Part shown: piece after piece, positions 12,640-23,792 of the stretch
Layout of the letters: every line of letters begins with the position of its first letter
Position numbering within the stretch: the first letter of the stretch is position 1
Assembly: GCF_024139115.2 (NCBI RefSeq)
Contig: NC_085140.1
Location: forward strand, 100,142,988 to 100,206,987
Length of the DNA: 64,000 nucleotides
DNA from: Armigeres subalbatus
Lineage: Eukaryota > Arthropoda > Insecta > Diptera > Culicidae
Direction: 5' to 3'
The notes under the pieces: generated by a model
Databases searched by the model: none
The model's input: the letters and a program-made list of their open reading frames with translations, nothing else
What the model was told of the DNA's origin: nothing
Translations under genes and position numbers: made by a program

Positions 12640-13085
12640 TTGAACAAGGTTTCACGCAGAGCAGATGCATCAAAGCGATCGCTGCGGAGCGGACACAGCA
12701 TCACGGAGGCGCTAATAACATTTTCAAAGGAAATCCTTCGCATTGGTGGTGGTGTTCAATGTGTTGCTGCAAATCATTCAACCTCAACGAACCAGCATTT
12801 CATATGAAGAAAGGGTTTACCATAAAAATAGCACTGTGGCGATCCCGCACCGCCAGTGCCGATGCTGAAAATTTATTACAAATTGTGGTGTCAGCTAGTT
12901 GGAAAGGAGCATTGGGAAAAGAAAGATTGGTTTTTCTCAGGACCAACATTTTATGAAAAGAAAGAGTTAATTGCGAAAATGGACTGTTTCGGTGGCATCG
13001 GATTTAGCGTGGTAGCTTGGTTGCTGTTAGAGATTCCATCCATTCAAATTTACTGCATCATCTCCCTCCGACGCGCTATCAAATT
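12640..13085. repeat. Dispersed repeat, copy 1 (direct duplicate of 13655-13905)
   Basis: The segment shares an ordered series of motifs with 13655-13905: TTGAACAAG followed by ACGCAGAGC, a GGACACAGC-type block, CATTTTCAAAGGAAA, ATTCAACCTCAAC, and TCCCTCCGACGCGC. The copies flank the hairpin at 13437-13650. Small open frames inside do not match each other and are not called as genes. Confidence 0.6.
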
Positions 13086-13436
13086 CGCTATTTACGATTG
13101 AGTTTTGCACTTTGAAGAAAGTTTATTTCGGATAGTCGGATCAACCTTCTTTTGTACAAAATGGTGGCTTTTGTATAAAATTAATGAAGACGCCACCTCA
13201 GTGGAAACTATCTACAACAACCACCCATCGGTGAACGTCACTCGGACATACAGATGCCGAAAGATAATGTTTTGTAATATGAAGAAACTTCGTCTTCAGT
13301 CAAATTTCTGTTGTCATTCCTCGCAACAATACGCATCTTAGATGAAAAACATCTCATAACCAAATTCAGAATCTTGCGAGAAAATTTCATAGGATTCTTA
13401 GAATTTGTCATCCTCCGAACGGTCCGTTGTCTGCGG

Positions 13437-13650
13437 AATCCCGATCGAAATGGCTCGCGCACGCCGAAAAGCAGCTTTCTTATATCTAATGAAGTAAATC
13501 CATTAGTCCCGCCCCTTCGTTAATCGTTATGAGTGCACATTATATTTACACCTATATCAGATCACAAAGAGACGGAGCTAACGGGCTTAATTTATTGAAT
13601 ACAAGAAAGCTGCTTTCCAGCGCGCACGAGCCATTTTGATCGGGATTTCG
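13437..13650. mobile_element. Hairpin MITE with about 48-bp arms
   Basis: The left arm (13437-13485, reading ATCCCGATCGAAATGGCTCG...) is matched by the reverse complement of the right arm (13602-13650, ...CGAGCCATTTTGATCGGGAT). Both arms contain GCAGCTTTCTT. About 115 bp of unrelated sequence separates them. There is no coding capacity, so this looks like a non-autonomous inverted-repeat element. The target duplication could not be defined. Confidence 0.65.
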
Positions 13651-13654
13651 CTGA

Positions 13655-13905
13655 GAGCGGTTGAACAAGATTTTACGCAGAGCGGACGCAACGGAGCGAA
13701 CACAGCAGCACGAAGGCGCTCTGGTAGCATTTTCAAAGGAAAATCATCGAATTGATGGTGGAAGGTGGAAGTCTGCGTTGTTGGTCGTCATTCAACCTCA
13801 ACAGCAAATCAAAATCTTGTCAAGAAATTCCATTTGACTGCTACTGACGCCATCCATTTGAACAAACTCATTGCATCATTTCCCTCCGACGCGCGCTTGT
13901 GGTTG
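13655..13905. repeat. Dispersed repeat, copy 2 (direct duplicate of 12640-13085)
   Basis: Shorter partner of 12640-13085 carrying the same motif order, with deletions between the CAACCTCAAC and CCCTCCGACGCGC blocks. Confidence 0.55.
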
Positions 13906-14239
13906 TGCTCCTAAAGGCAACTTTCTGTCGTCGCCAAACGATGGTAACCCGGAAAAAATCGATCGTTTTTAATGACTAACGAAACAAAACCAAAAAACTA
14001 ACAGTGGGTAATGTCTGTGACATAACCGGAAGTGGACGTAGGACTTGGCTTGACCATGCATGTAAAAATACATATTTTGCTCAGCATTATTCAGCACGTT
14101 TCGTTACCTATCTAGAGAAAAAATATCAAAATGGAAAGCTATCAATCGATTTTTCATCCAATGTTGATTTTTTTTTGTCATTGATGAAAGTATGTAAAAA
14201 GATAATTCTTTGATTTCTAGAGACGGCAATATCATCATC

Positions 14240-14740
14240 CCTGTCCGGGCTGACAATAGTCATTCTCGTCGTATGAAGAAAGCGAAAAAAATATAGTCTT
14301 CGTCATAACATTGCCCGACGCGACACCTATTCGGTTTCTTCATGCCGCATGCCTACCACGAAGATAGTCGTGCAGCCAAGAGTAAAAAGACGATTTCCGT
14401 CGTCACTACTTCACATAATCGATTGCACGTCATTAGAATAAAGAAATAGTACGAACTTTGGTAACATAAATGTTTCGATAGCATTTATAACATCTTCATA
14501 CGTTACTTCAAATTCATTTTCACAAAGAAATAATAAAAATCTTCGCAGGGCAGCTGCCGCTTGAAGAATAATGGTATGGAGTCTTCGTTCTTCGCTGTCG
14601 TCATGACGATTTGGTTGCACGACGAAAGCTAACGTTGTGCGCGTCATTGACGATGCGTCGAGTAGCAATGAAGACAATAAATCTCGTCGCTACTGCGGTT
14701 TTTCTTGCTGCGACGATGACTATTGTCAGGCCTGTCCCTG
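14240..14740. mobile_element. Approximately 500-bp MITE with CTGACAATAGTCAT ends
   Basis: CTGACAATAGTCAT near 14250 is mirrored by ATGACTATTGTCAG near 14717-14730, and both lie next to C-rich CTGTCC motifs. The interior carries CGTC/GACG-rich sequence and a minus-strand open frame (14677-14411) that I do not recognise and regard as incidental. Exact ends are uncertain by about 10 bp. Confidence 0.5.
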
Positions 14741-14745
14741 TCCCT

Positions 14746-15978
14746 GGATGTTGGTTCTCTACCGACCGCTCAAGATAAAATTTGAGAGGGAACTAAACTT
14801 GCGTGAGCCATGATTTTATCATTATATCAGAACTCTAGCCGAAGCTCCGCCCCTTTGATAAATAAGACCATTGAACATCGTTTGCTTACTGCTAGTCGTG
14901 GTAATTAAAGTGACAAAACATTTCCAAAATTATTATTTTCTAAATAATAACTAATGAATAAAAAAGTTTACTATCAAAATAATTATACATGGGACATTCG
15001 AAGTATTTTCAACGCCATAATTGCTAAAAAAAGATGAACTATAGCATAGTAAATCCACCGAAGCTCCGCCTTTTCGATGAATAATACCATTGTAAATCAG
15101 CTGATGGCTACACCTTTACATTGATCAATAAAGCGAATGATTTCTTCATTATAGCATTGCAACTTAAGCCGATGTTCCACCTTTTTGATGAATACATCGC
15201 AAAACATTTGTTGGTTCTTCCTTTACGTTGACCAACCAAGCAAAAATGATTTGTCACATATATAGTATATAGTATAGTATATTAAAAACATGGTCCACTT
15301 CGAGAATCCCCATATATTGGGCAACAGACAGCACATTCACACCATCTTGGGTTACCAAAGATGACTAACGCCTAAAAATGATTGCCAGGGGTGCGATAAT
15401 TGCAAATATTACACTAATTTTACAATTTTTGAAAATTTTAATTACATTTTTCAAAATTTCATTTTTAAACTAAGATTCCAAAATGGGATCATGTGATGAT
15501 TTCTAGCACATTATTTCGACATGTTATGCTGCACATTGTATTATACTTTTAAGCACCCCTAGCAATGTCTCTTCACTACATTGCTTGTCTTTTGTGATAC
15601 CGTGACGCTACTGCGTTAACTCTTCAAATTAGCTAGAGTGGTAATAGTGGTAATAGAGTATGCTTGCTGAAACACAAAATCACGTTAACCATAATATTCA
15701 AAAGCTTTATACCAACGTTTGAAAGTTACATAAAATTCAGTATTTATTTACCTATTCACATCAACAAATAAATCAAATTTTAAATTGAAATATTTAGACT
15801 CAAAACAGTGACAATTTTTGGAATTCTAATGGAGAAATTTCAAAAAATTTCGTTGAAATCTTAGAATAAGAAACGCATTTTCTTTTGTCGTGAGCGAGGA
15901 AGACAGAATTTTGTAACAATTCATAGCTATGAACGCGAATTAATAAAATTGTCACGCTCTCTAATTAGTTGATTGTAC
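14746..15978. other. AT-rich stretch with three degenerate copies of a GAAGCTCCGCC motif
   Basis: A motif of the form CCGAAGCTCCGCC-CTTT-GATGAATAA-ACCATT occurs near 14838, 15058 and, more degraded, 15172. This suggests an old tandem or dispersed repeat in 14830-15240. The remainder to 15978 shows no gene or recognisable element. Confidence 0.4.
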
Positions 15979-16000
15979 TACATTTTCAAAATGATTATAT

Positions 16001-16562
16001 CTAATCTAATCTAATCTCATACTTGCGTAGCCAATACTTGAAAGCATCCTGGAAAATGACGGTTTCTGAATTCCGTCATTTTTCTTTTCATATGGCCAGG
16101 CCAACTACGCAGTATGTACCGCAGAGATGACTCCTAGATATTGAGCGACTTCAGGAATACCTAAAGTCACTCAATAGCTTGAAATCGAGGGGAAAGGAAG
16201 AAAGCGTGGACCTCCCGTACCAAACGCTTCCAATAATATAGATACCTAATATATAATAAAAATCGTGTGCGTATTTATGTATGATGTATATAAGTTTGTT
16301 TATGTGTGTATATCTGTATGTGTGTATATGAGTGTGTATGTGGGTTTATATGTGTAGTGAATGTGTGTGTGCGTGCATATTTAAAAAAAATACAGTTTAT
16401 CAAAACCTTACCTCTGCTCAATAATTCTGACGCTGAACCAAGAGCCAACACGCACTGAACTAATTAACTTTATTACCGGCCGCGTAATGCAGAACACAAA
16501 ATTTCGGCAAATCGCGCGATCGTTCTACCGTCCGAAACAAGAGCCAACACGCACTGAACTAA
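16001..16562 (-). mobile_element. Composite SINE-like element, copy 1
   Basis: The insert is bracketed by an identical 22-bp direct repeat (15979-16000 and 16563-16584, core CATTTTCAAAATGATTATAT). On the minus strand it starts with about 1.3 head monomers (period about 100 bp: junctions near 16436 and 16536) containing GGCCGGTAATAAAGTT and GCGCGATTTGCCG-like blocks. It continues through a GT-rich simple-sequence stretch and a body, and ends in an (AGATT)n tail, seen on the plus strand as repeated CTAAT at 16001-16015. Long direct repeats plus a short-repeat 3' tail indicate target-primed reverse transcription. No protein is encoded. The 3' body differs from that of copies 2 and 4. Confidence 0.75.
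16257..16380. repeat. GT/TATG-rich simple-sequence tract
   Basis: A degenerate (TG)n/(TATG)n microsatellite inside composite element copy 1. Confidence 0.7.
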
Positions 16563-16584
16563 TACATTTTCAAAATGATTATAT

Positions 16585-17735
16585 TGCTAAAAACTCTTTA
16601 TTAAGTATATTAGTGGTTCTGAAAAGATCCATTCACAATGTTAGATGTAAATTTCCTCTTGAGCGGTTCAACTGGGAGTTTATGATTGTTTAAAACATTA
16701 TGAATCGATGTCTGCAGGAATACCAAACGCTTAACCGCTGCTGCCGTCGGCCGAGAAAACTTGATCAGTAGTGTTGTCGTCGACACTCTTTCGTCACACA
16801 CCGCAGTGCCGCGCTTACTGTTGGCTTCTCGACAGTGCCGGGATGAAAATGCCGATGATGCTGACCTGAGAATGCTGACGATTCTGCCTTGCTCATAAAA
16901 AGGCTTAGGTTTGCGAATGCAACCGTTCAAAAATTCTGACGATGCGCTGCTGTTATTGCTTTGCCTGTTTCCGTCAGATTGAGAGGAAAAAATCGAGCTG
17001 CGCTATTTTATGCCTTCTTAGCAGACCTAGCGTGAGCTCATTCGTTGACGTCTGCACCAATCAGAACGTGGTAATGGAATGATGCAAGAATGATGCGGTA
17101 CCCATATTTATAGGTTTTCGTGAATTCAATGTTTTGTTTTGAAAACAGTTTTAGGCCTATTGAAACAAGTTTTCGGATATTATCAAGCATTAATATGAAA
17201 GGCATACTTGAAAGCTGTCGATTGAGGGGTTAACTGCAGAAATCTGTTCACTAGGGTAAAAGCTATTAACGTTTGAAATCTTTCAACACAGCGTAACGTG
17301 GCCGATTTAGAAATTATGAAATGACACCCGGTATAGTAAAGAGAGACGTAAGTCCTACGTCAAAAGAAGAAAGGGGCAACGATATTCATTATATGTTGAA
17401 ATGTATTTATGCACAAAACTAATCACAATTTACACAAATAATTAATGAGATAATTCCATTGTATAATTATCTGCGACGTCCTGTAGAACAGGAAGTAAAG
17501 CAATGTACTCAAACTGTAATCATACTATAGCAGAAAAGTGATGCAGCAAGCGGATGCAGACCGGCCTCTCAAGTAGGAAACTTCAATATCATTTTGAATA
17601 AGGTATACCATGGAGAAAATTAGCTTAACCTTTGGGTACTGCTCCGTTATAAGTATTACAACACCTTCGATATAACACGTTTGTTTGTTCACAGCATGTG
17701 TGGAACTACATTATTAAGTCAGGATCCGGCAAATC
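16585..17735. other. Stretch without a recognised gene
   Basis: No coding family recognised; the overlapping short frames on both strands at 16610-16930 are not supported. Near 17345-17362 the sequence AGACGTAAGTCCTACGTCAA is a near inverse match of TTGACGTAGGACTACGTCT at about 12322-12340. Confidence 0.4.
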
Positions 17736-17737
17736 AA

Positions 17738-17815
17738 TCTATATGAATAAAAATAAGTTTAGACTTCCTTCCTAATGATTTAACTCACGAACGGGTTGAA
17801 CGATCTGTTGCCTTA
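17738..17815 (+). mobile_element. Helitron 5'-end fragment
   Basis: The segment TCTATATGAATAAAAATAAG followed by GACTTCCTTCC, GATTTAACTC, CGAACGGGTTGA and CGATCTG matches the left part of the short Helitron at 53281-53573, and resembles the TCTATATA-ATAAAAAT starts common in insect non-autonomous Helitrons. The 3' hairpin is missing. Confidence 0.55.
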
Positions 17816-18637
17816 AACTTCATATTCACGTATTTCAGCATTAAAAAAAAAAAATAATAACAGGTCTAACGTAAAACAAAATGAACAAGATGCCCATGGA
17901 TTTGGCGATTGTAGATATCGATGTTTCGATAATTAATTACCAGACCATCTGTAATACAATTTATTTACAGTATTTTCGATGAAAATTTTGAAAGTTAGTC
18001 CGTATTCACTGTCGTTTAATCAATGGGAAAATGACAACACAAGGTATATTACAGAATTATTTGTAATTATTTAAAATTAATCATCGAATTCTGTTAAAAT
18101 GTGTAGACGTATAATAGGTACAAGATAGAATTATAATTATATCGGGAGTGGCGTAAATAATGAATATTTGCGTATTAAGTTATTCGGAGCTCTGTATTAT
18201 GGACTATCTTATATACAAATGCATGTATTGGTTGGCATCGAAGGCATTCGGCCAATAACTGTGGAAATGCAAGGTTAGAGTTGACAATAAATTAACTACA
18301 ATAAACTTGCAAAATCCTAGAAGAAGAATATCTTGGAAAAATAATGTAGCTCTACCAAAGCGTATTTTATACGAACACTGAAGTCGACATGTAAGATGTA
18401 TGAAATAAAAGAGAATGCAATCACAATTTCTTCTAGCTGTCTACCTAAGAGTAACATTCTTTTGTCGAGGAATCTATTTCTTGGTTAAGAATGACAAAAT
18501 CCTTCAAACAAGTCAGATTTTTTTTCGATTTTCATAGCAACGAATACAGGAGTGGCCTATGCCGAACGTAAAAGATTTCTTCCTTCCAGTTGGTCTATGG
18601 TTGCACGTCGTTAACCACTCAGTCTACCGATGGGCTG
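17816..18637. other. Stretch without a recognised gene
   Basis: AT-rich sequence; I see no gene, RNA or defined repeat. Confidence 0.4.
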
Positions 18638-19723
18638 TACATTAGAGTGATTCAAATTTTGACTTTTTCGCTCCTCTATGCTATGACATTTGCTGTTTTA
18701 TTAATCCTCCTAAATTTTTAGCTGATTTGGATGAAATTGGACTGAGCACGAGCAGTTTGAAGTTTGTATGAAAATTACTATGAAAACAGTCACTTTTGGG
18801 GAAAACCGTTCCGTAACGTTGCTCATTAAGTGCTAAAAATATACGACTTTATTGGCAACATAGAAAATGTTGCAATGAAACTGGTCGTCTTCAATTTAAC
18901 ACGTAAAAGAATAACATCAATATCAATAATGAGCATTTTTGTTTTCTTTATAACTTTGTTTACAAAAGTTGATGATCACTTCGCAACAACAACTGTCCTA
19001 TAACTAAGGAAGTATTCTTTGAAGAATTCGGGTCGATTACATTTGAATATTTGATGGGTTGCAACACGGAACAGTCTTTTGCTTTAGTGGCGATTTCTAT
19101 AGTAATTTCCATACAAACTTCAAACTGCTCGTGCTTAGTCTAGTTACATCAAAATTAACTAAAAATTTAGAGCTTGAGCTTGAGCTTGAGCTTGATTGAC
19201 TGCTCGTAGTTGCTACTCCATTATGACCAGATCAGCTGTTCTTGCACAGGGAACCAACAGATGTTTGCTTGGGACTAGCACACATCTTCAATGTACAAGT
19301 ACTGGTGATCTCATTTGTTAGGTCATACTGGCGCCTGCCACGTCAGAATGCAAGTCAATGTAGGGAAGGGGAGGAAATGATGATGCAATCACTCGCCCAC
19401 TGCAAGCCGAATATACCTCTGCACTTGCCACGAGTTCATGCGGAATTTGTTGGAATTTCTGGGTTAGGTTGGAGAGGCAGAGGTCCGTTTTGGTTAACGA
19501 GCTGCCAATGTGATAGATAGGAGAAGGTAACTGATGGAATTTCTAATTGGATGTAGGAAACGAGCTCTATAGTTCATTTCCAATTCTATCAGATTACTGA
19601 TAGAATACTCAAGTTGAAGGTATAGGAATAGTAATGGAAACGGTATGGAAGTCCATTTCCAGTTCTAGCGATTGCTAGAACATGAGAAATATAGAGGAAG
19701 ATACAAAGTAGGAGAATGGAACG

Positions 19724-19793
19724 GACCTGGGATTGAACCCACGACCTCCTGCGTATGAGGCAGAAGCAGTAGCCATATGACTACCAAGCCCGC
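19724..19793 (-). tRNA. tRNA-like segment inside composite element copy 2 (not a functional tRNA call)
   Basis: On the minus strand the order GCTTGGTAGTCATATGG (A-box-like), CTGC-CTCATAC-GCAG (anticodon-arm-like, CAT at the centre) and TGGGTTCAATCCCA (T-arm/B-box-like) is tRNA-shaped. The acceptor stem is not clear, and the segment sits inside a retroposon, so it is best read as a tRNA-derived module or an internal Pol III promoter. Confidence 0.5.
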
Positions 19794-19798
19794 TTCGA

Positions 19799-20615
19799 AA
19801 CAAGAGAGATCACGCACAGAACTGATAAATTTTATTACCGGCCGCGCAATGCAGATCACAATAATTCGTCCGACCGAGCGATCGTTCTGCGGTCCGGAAA
19901 CAAGAGAGATCACGCACAGAACTGATAAATTTTATTACCGGCCGCGCAATGCAGAACACAATAATTCGTCCGACCGCGCGATCGTTCTGCGGTCCGAAAC
20001 AAGAGAGATCACGCACAGAACTGATAAATTTTATTACCGGCCGCGCAATGCAGAACACAATAATTCGTCCGACCGCGCGATCGTTCTGCTGTCCGAAACA
20101 AGAGAGATCACGCACAGAACTGATTAATTTTATTACCGGCCGCGCAATGCAGATCACAATAATTCGTCCGACCGAGCGATCGTTCTGCGGTCCGAAACAA
20201 GAGAGATCACGCACAGAACTGATTAATTTTATTACCGGCCGCGCAATGCAGAACACAATAATTCGTCCGACCGAGCGATTGTTCTGCGGTCCGAAACAAG
20301 AGAGATCACGCACAGAACTGATTAATTTTATTACCGGCCGCGCAATGCAGATCACAATAATTCGTCCGACCGAGCGATCGTTCTGCGGTCCGAAACAAGA
20401 GAGATCACGCACAGAACTGATTAATTTTATTACCGGCCGCGCAATGCAGATCACAATAATTCGTCCGACCGCGCGATCGTTCTGCGGTCCGAAACAAGAG
20501 AGATCACGCACACAACTGATTAATTTTATTACCGGCCACGCAATGCAGAACACAATAATTCGTCCGACCGAGCGATCGTTCTGCGGTCCGAAACAAGAGA
20601 GATCACGCACAGAAC
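19799..20615 (-). repeat. Tandem array of 99-bp monomers
   Basis: Monomer starts (AACAAGAGAGATC) fall at 19799, 19899, 19998, 20097, 20196, 20295, 20394, 20493 and 20592. The spacing is 99 bp apart from one 100-bp step. Units differ at few positions (for example CGAGCG/CGCGCG and GATCAC/GAACAC). Each contains GTTCTGC and its complement GCAGAAC, so a monomer transcript can form a hairpin. Confidence 0.95.
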
Positions 20616-20715
20616 TCAAAATTAACTAAAAATTTAGGAGGATTAATAAAACAGCAAATGTCATCGTTTAAGCATAGGGGAGCGAAAAAGTCAAAATTTG
20701 AATCACTCTACTGTA

Positions 20716-21095
20716 CATCCTATTCCACCTGAAGATTCAACTTGTTTGCTACGCCCCTCGCCATTATGTGTCCATCTAGAACCATTTTGACGGGGTTGTT
20801 GTCCGCCATTCTGGTAACACTAAAGTCGTCCGATTATCACGATGTGAACACCGAATGGTTCTCCCATCAGAACGTCGTGGTTCATTCGTGTCCTCCATTT
20901 ACTTCCATATGTACCCCGCCATAGATGGTACGCAGTAATTTTCTTTGAAAGATTGTAAGTACGCGGTGGTCCTCCATGAGCATTGTCCAGGTTTCATACT
21001 TATATAGTGCTATCGGTCTAATGAGCGTTTTCTAGATAGTTTGATACGACGGCGCACTCTATTCGATCAAAGGAGCCCAAAGTACGCGCGATGTC
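20716..21095 (-). pseudogene. RTE-type retrotransposon ORF2 3'-region fragment
   Basis: Read on the minus strand, the segment resembles the C-terminal third of the RTE copies at 21485-23236 and 51319-56563. It contains counterparts of ACGCTCATTAGACCG, the TGGACAATGCTCATGGAGGACCAC block, TACCATCTATGGCGGGGT and CCCGTCAAAATGGTTCTAG. The frame is broken by several stops and indels. It lacks the reverse transcriptase core. It lies head-to-head with the plus-strand RTE copy that follows. Confidence 0.65.
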
Positions 21096-21484
21096 CTGTC
21101 ACGATGTGTTGGTGATTCTTTCGATGCGTTCGCTCATTTGACTTTGCTAGTACATAAAAAGGAATGCCAATTAAATTTTGTCCTGAAGTGCATCCGAACA
21201 TAACAAGATTATGAGTGATGCTTGATCGATAATTTTTTTTTTATTTTGGAGAGAGAGGTGGATGTGTGGGTGTGAAAGAGCTCTTACATTCTAGTGTACA
21301 CTGTGCTTAATATTTGCTACTCACTACAGCGTGTTCGGCACTCACCTCGAGTGCGATCGTAGCAGGCTCGTCCAGGCACCAAGTCAATCTGTCATTCGAC
21401 AGCAAACCAGCGGACAGGTAAGACGCGTTGCATCTGGATAGGTGGTTCCTTTCCAGCTTATTTCCGATTCTCACAATCGCGACC

Positions 21485-23236
21485 GTGAAGAGACGGAGCA
21501 ACTGTACCGCGCTAATAACACACGAAAGTTCTATGAGAAGTTGAACCATTCACGTAAGGGCCACGTGCCACAGCCTGATATGTAATGACATAAAGGGGAA
21601 CCTTCTTACGAACGAGCGTGAGGTGACCCAAAGGTGGCGGCAGCACTACGAAGAGCACCTGAATGGCGATGTGGCAGACGAAGATGACGGTATGGTGATG
21701 GACCTGGGAGAACGCGCGCAGTACATAATTTTACCGGCTCCGGATTTCCAGGAAATCCAGGAGGAGATTGGCCGGCTGAAGAACAACAAAGCCCCTGGGG
21801 TTGGCCAACTACCAGGAGAGCTGTTTAAATACGGTGGTGACGCACTGGCTAGAGCGCTGCACTGGGTCATTACCAAGATTTGGGAGGAGGAAGTTTTACC
21901 GCAGAGTGGATGGAAGGTGGCGTGTGTCCCAAAAAAAAGGGCGAGAAGCTGGATTGTAGCAACTATCGCGCAATAACATTGCTGAACGCCGCCCACAAGG
22001 TACTTTCACAAATTTTATGCCGTCGACTAGGACCAATTGCAAGGGAGTTCGTGGGGCAGTACCAGGCGGGTTTTATGGGCGAACGCTCCACCACGGACCA
22101 AATGTTCGCCATTCGCCAAGTACTGAAGAAATGCCGCGAATACAACGTGCCCACACATCATCTATTCATCGACTTCAAAGCCGCATATGATACAATCGAT
22201 CGGGACCAGCTATGGCAGCTAATGCACGAACACGGATTTCCGGATAAACTGACACTTTTGATCAAAGCGGCGATGGATCGGGTGATGTGCGTTGTTCAAG
22301 TTTCAGGGGCATTCTCGAGTCCCTTCGAAACCCGCAGAGGGTTACGGCAAGGTGATGGTCTTTCGTGTCTGCTATTCAACATCGCTTTGGAAGGGGTAAT
22401 ATGAAGAGCAGCGAATAACACGAGTGGTACAATTTTCAATAAGTCCGTCCAGCTATTTGGCTTCGCCGACGACATAGATATTATGGCACGTGACTTTGAG
22501 AAGATGGAGGAAGCCTACATCAGACTGAAGAGGTAAGCCAAGCGGATCGGACTAGTCATCAACACGTCGAAGACGAAGTACATGCTAGGAAGAGGTTCAA
22601 GAGAAGACAATGTGAGCCACCCACCGCGAGTTTGCATCGGTGGTGACAAAATCGAGGTGGTAGAAGAATTTGTGTACTTGGGCTCACTGGTGACTGCCGA
22701 AAATGATACCAGCAGAGAAATTCGGAGACGCATAGTGGCTGGAAATCGTACGTACTTTGGACTCCGCAAGACGCTCCTCCGATCAAATAGAATTCGCCGC
22801 CGTACCTAACTGACAATCTACAAAACGCTCATAAGACCGGTAGTCCTCTACGGACACGAGATCTGGACGATGCTCGTGGAGGACCACAGCGCACTGGGAG
22901 TTTTCGAAAGGAAAGTGCTGCGTACTATCTATGGTGGGGTGCAGATGGCGGACGGTACGTGGAGGAGGCGAATGAACGACGAGTTGCATGAGCTGCTGGG
23001 AGAACTATCCATCGTTCACACTGCGAAAATCGGGCGACTGCGGTGGGCCGGGCACGTAGCCAGAATGTCGGACATTAACCCGGTGAAAATGGTTCTCGAC
23101 AACGATCCGGCGGGCACAAGAGGGCGAGGTGCGCAGCGGGCAAGGTGAATCGATTAGGTGGAAGATGACTCGCGGACGCTCCGTAGACTGCGTGGTTGGC
23201 GACGTGTAGCCATAGACCGAGCCGAATGGAGAAGAC
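21485..23236 (+). pseudogene. RTE-clade non-LTR retrotransposon, copy 1 (5'-truncated, broken ORF2)
   Basis: Starts in the linker between endonuclease and reverse transcriptase (homologous to 54515 onward). It runs through an RT core with FIDFKAAYD (motif A, near 22165), a RRGLRQGDGLS-type motif B (near 22336) and FADD (22462-22473, the catalytic Y/FADD box). It ends in the RTE-type C-terminus (WAGHVARM near 23046, DRAEWRR near 23217). In-frame stops at 22402-22404 and near 22533, 22807 and 23146, plus a frameshift around 21880-21970, make it non-functional. The expected protein would supply nicking and target-primed reverse transcription. The 3' end is lost; sequence after GAATGGAGAAGAC is unrelated to copy 2's tail. 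Open pieces are 21623-21976, 21880-22404, 22582-22809 and 22870-23148. Confidence 0.85.
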
Positions 23237-23254
23237 AAATTTGATATTATTTTG

Positions 23255-23390
23255 CTCAGAAAAAATATGTTAAGCTCTTTTTAGTGGAATGTATTCAACC
23301 GTCTAGGACGAGTTTAGTACTCTCCATTTAATTCCACTACTACTAATTTTAATTAAATCGAGAATACTAAACTCGTCCTAGACGGTTGAT
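23255..23390. repeat. Palindromic repeat with GTCTAGGACGAGTTTAGTA arms
   Basis: CAACCGTCTAGGACGAGTTT near 23298 is inverted near 23368-23388. Its outer part (TTTAGTGGAATGTATTCAACC) is also the inverse of 24672-24722, so 23255-23340 and 24637-24722 form an inverted pair of about 85 bp flanking 1.3 kb. Confidence 0.7.
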
Positions 23391-23792
23391 TATTTTGCTG
23401 TTTTCTTCTACCCGGGAAAACGCTTTTCCCAGGCCATATTTCAGATGAAATATTTTTTGCAAGCGAATTGTCTGAATTATGATGAAAGATTTAGGCTAAG
23501 AACTATCAGCATGAAATGAAATTTTAAGTTCTTCAAATAGAACAAGCGATCCTGATCCGTTATGTCGTCAGATTATTTCATGAGCAAATGTCAATATAAT
23601 CGAGTTATTTTCGTCGGGTTATCGTTAGGAATGTTTTGATGTTCGATTTTCTCCTGCTGCTATAAATCAAAATCGCATGCCGCTATTCGACAACGGATAC
23701 TTCCAATATAATCCAAACAAGTTTTGGTTAATCGTGTCGCAATACTAATGGAAATAGTGAAATAAATATGTTAACTAACATAGTGTGGTTAC

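Larger units (their letters stand above)
19171..20615 (-). mobile_element. Composite SINE-like element, copy 2 (99-bp head array, tRNA-like segment, LINE-like tail)
   Basis: It is bracketed by a 22-bp direct repeat (19149-19170 and 20616-20637, core AAAATTAACTAAAAATTTAG) that is single-copy in the host MITE. In minus-strand order it contains eight and a fraction 99-bp monomers (20615-19799), a tRNA-like segment with a B-box-like GGTTCAATCC (19793-19724), a body of about 550 bp, and a tail of GCTCAA repeats preceded by GGAGTAGCAAC. The 3' body of about 340 bp is shared with copy 4. Open frames of 226-269 codons cross the array on both strands only because a 99-bp period is a multiple of three and stops happen to be absent. 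I treat them as artefacts. Confidence 0.8.
18640..20713. mobile_element. TA-flanked MITE interrupted by composite element copy 2
   Basis: The left end (AGAGTGATTCAAATTTTGAC at about 18644, then TTTTTCGCTCC) is matched by the reverse complement of the right end (about 20646-20713). A TA dinucleotide lies outside each end (18638-18639, 20714-20715). Internal inverted repeats include the CACGAGCAGTTTGAAGTTTGTATG block near 18757 and its complement near 19112, giving a foldback structure. The continuous element would be about 0.6 kb, and the remaining length is the insert at 19171-20615. There is no coding capacity. Confidence 0.8.

Noticed and set aside
19799..20615. CRISPR-like array of regularly spaced repeats
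   Set aside because: The full 99 bp is repeated with no unique spacers, in a eukaryotic transposon context with target duplications.
19810..20629. Open frames of 226-269 codons on both strands across the 99-bp array
   Set aside because: The period is a multiple of three and the frames are mirrored on both strands. They reflect monomer repetition, not a repeat protein.
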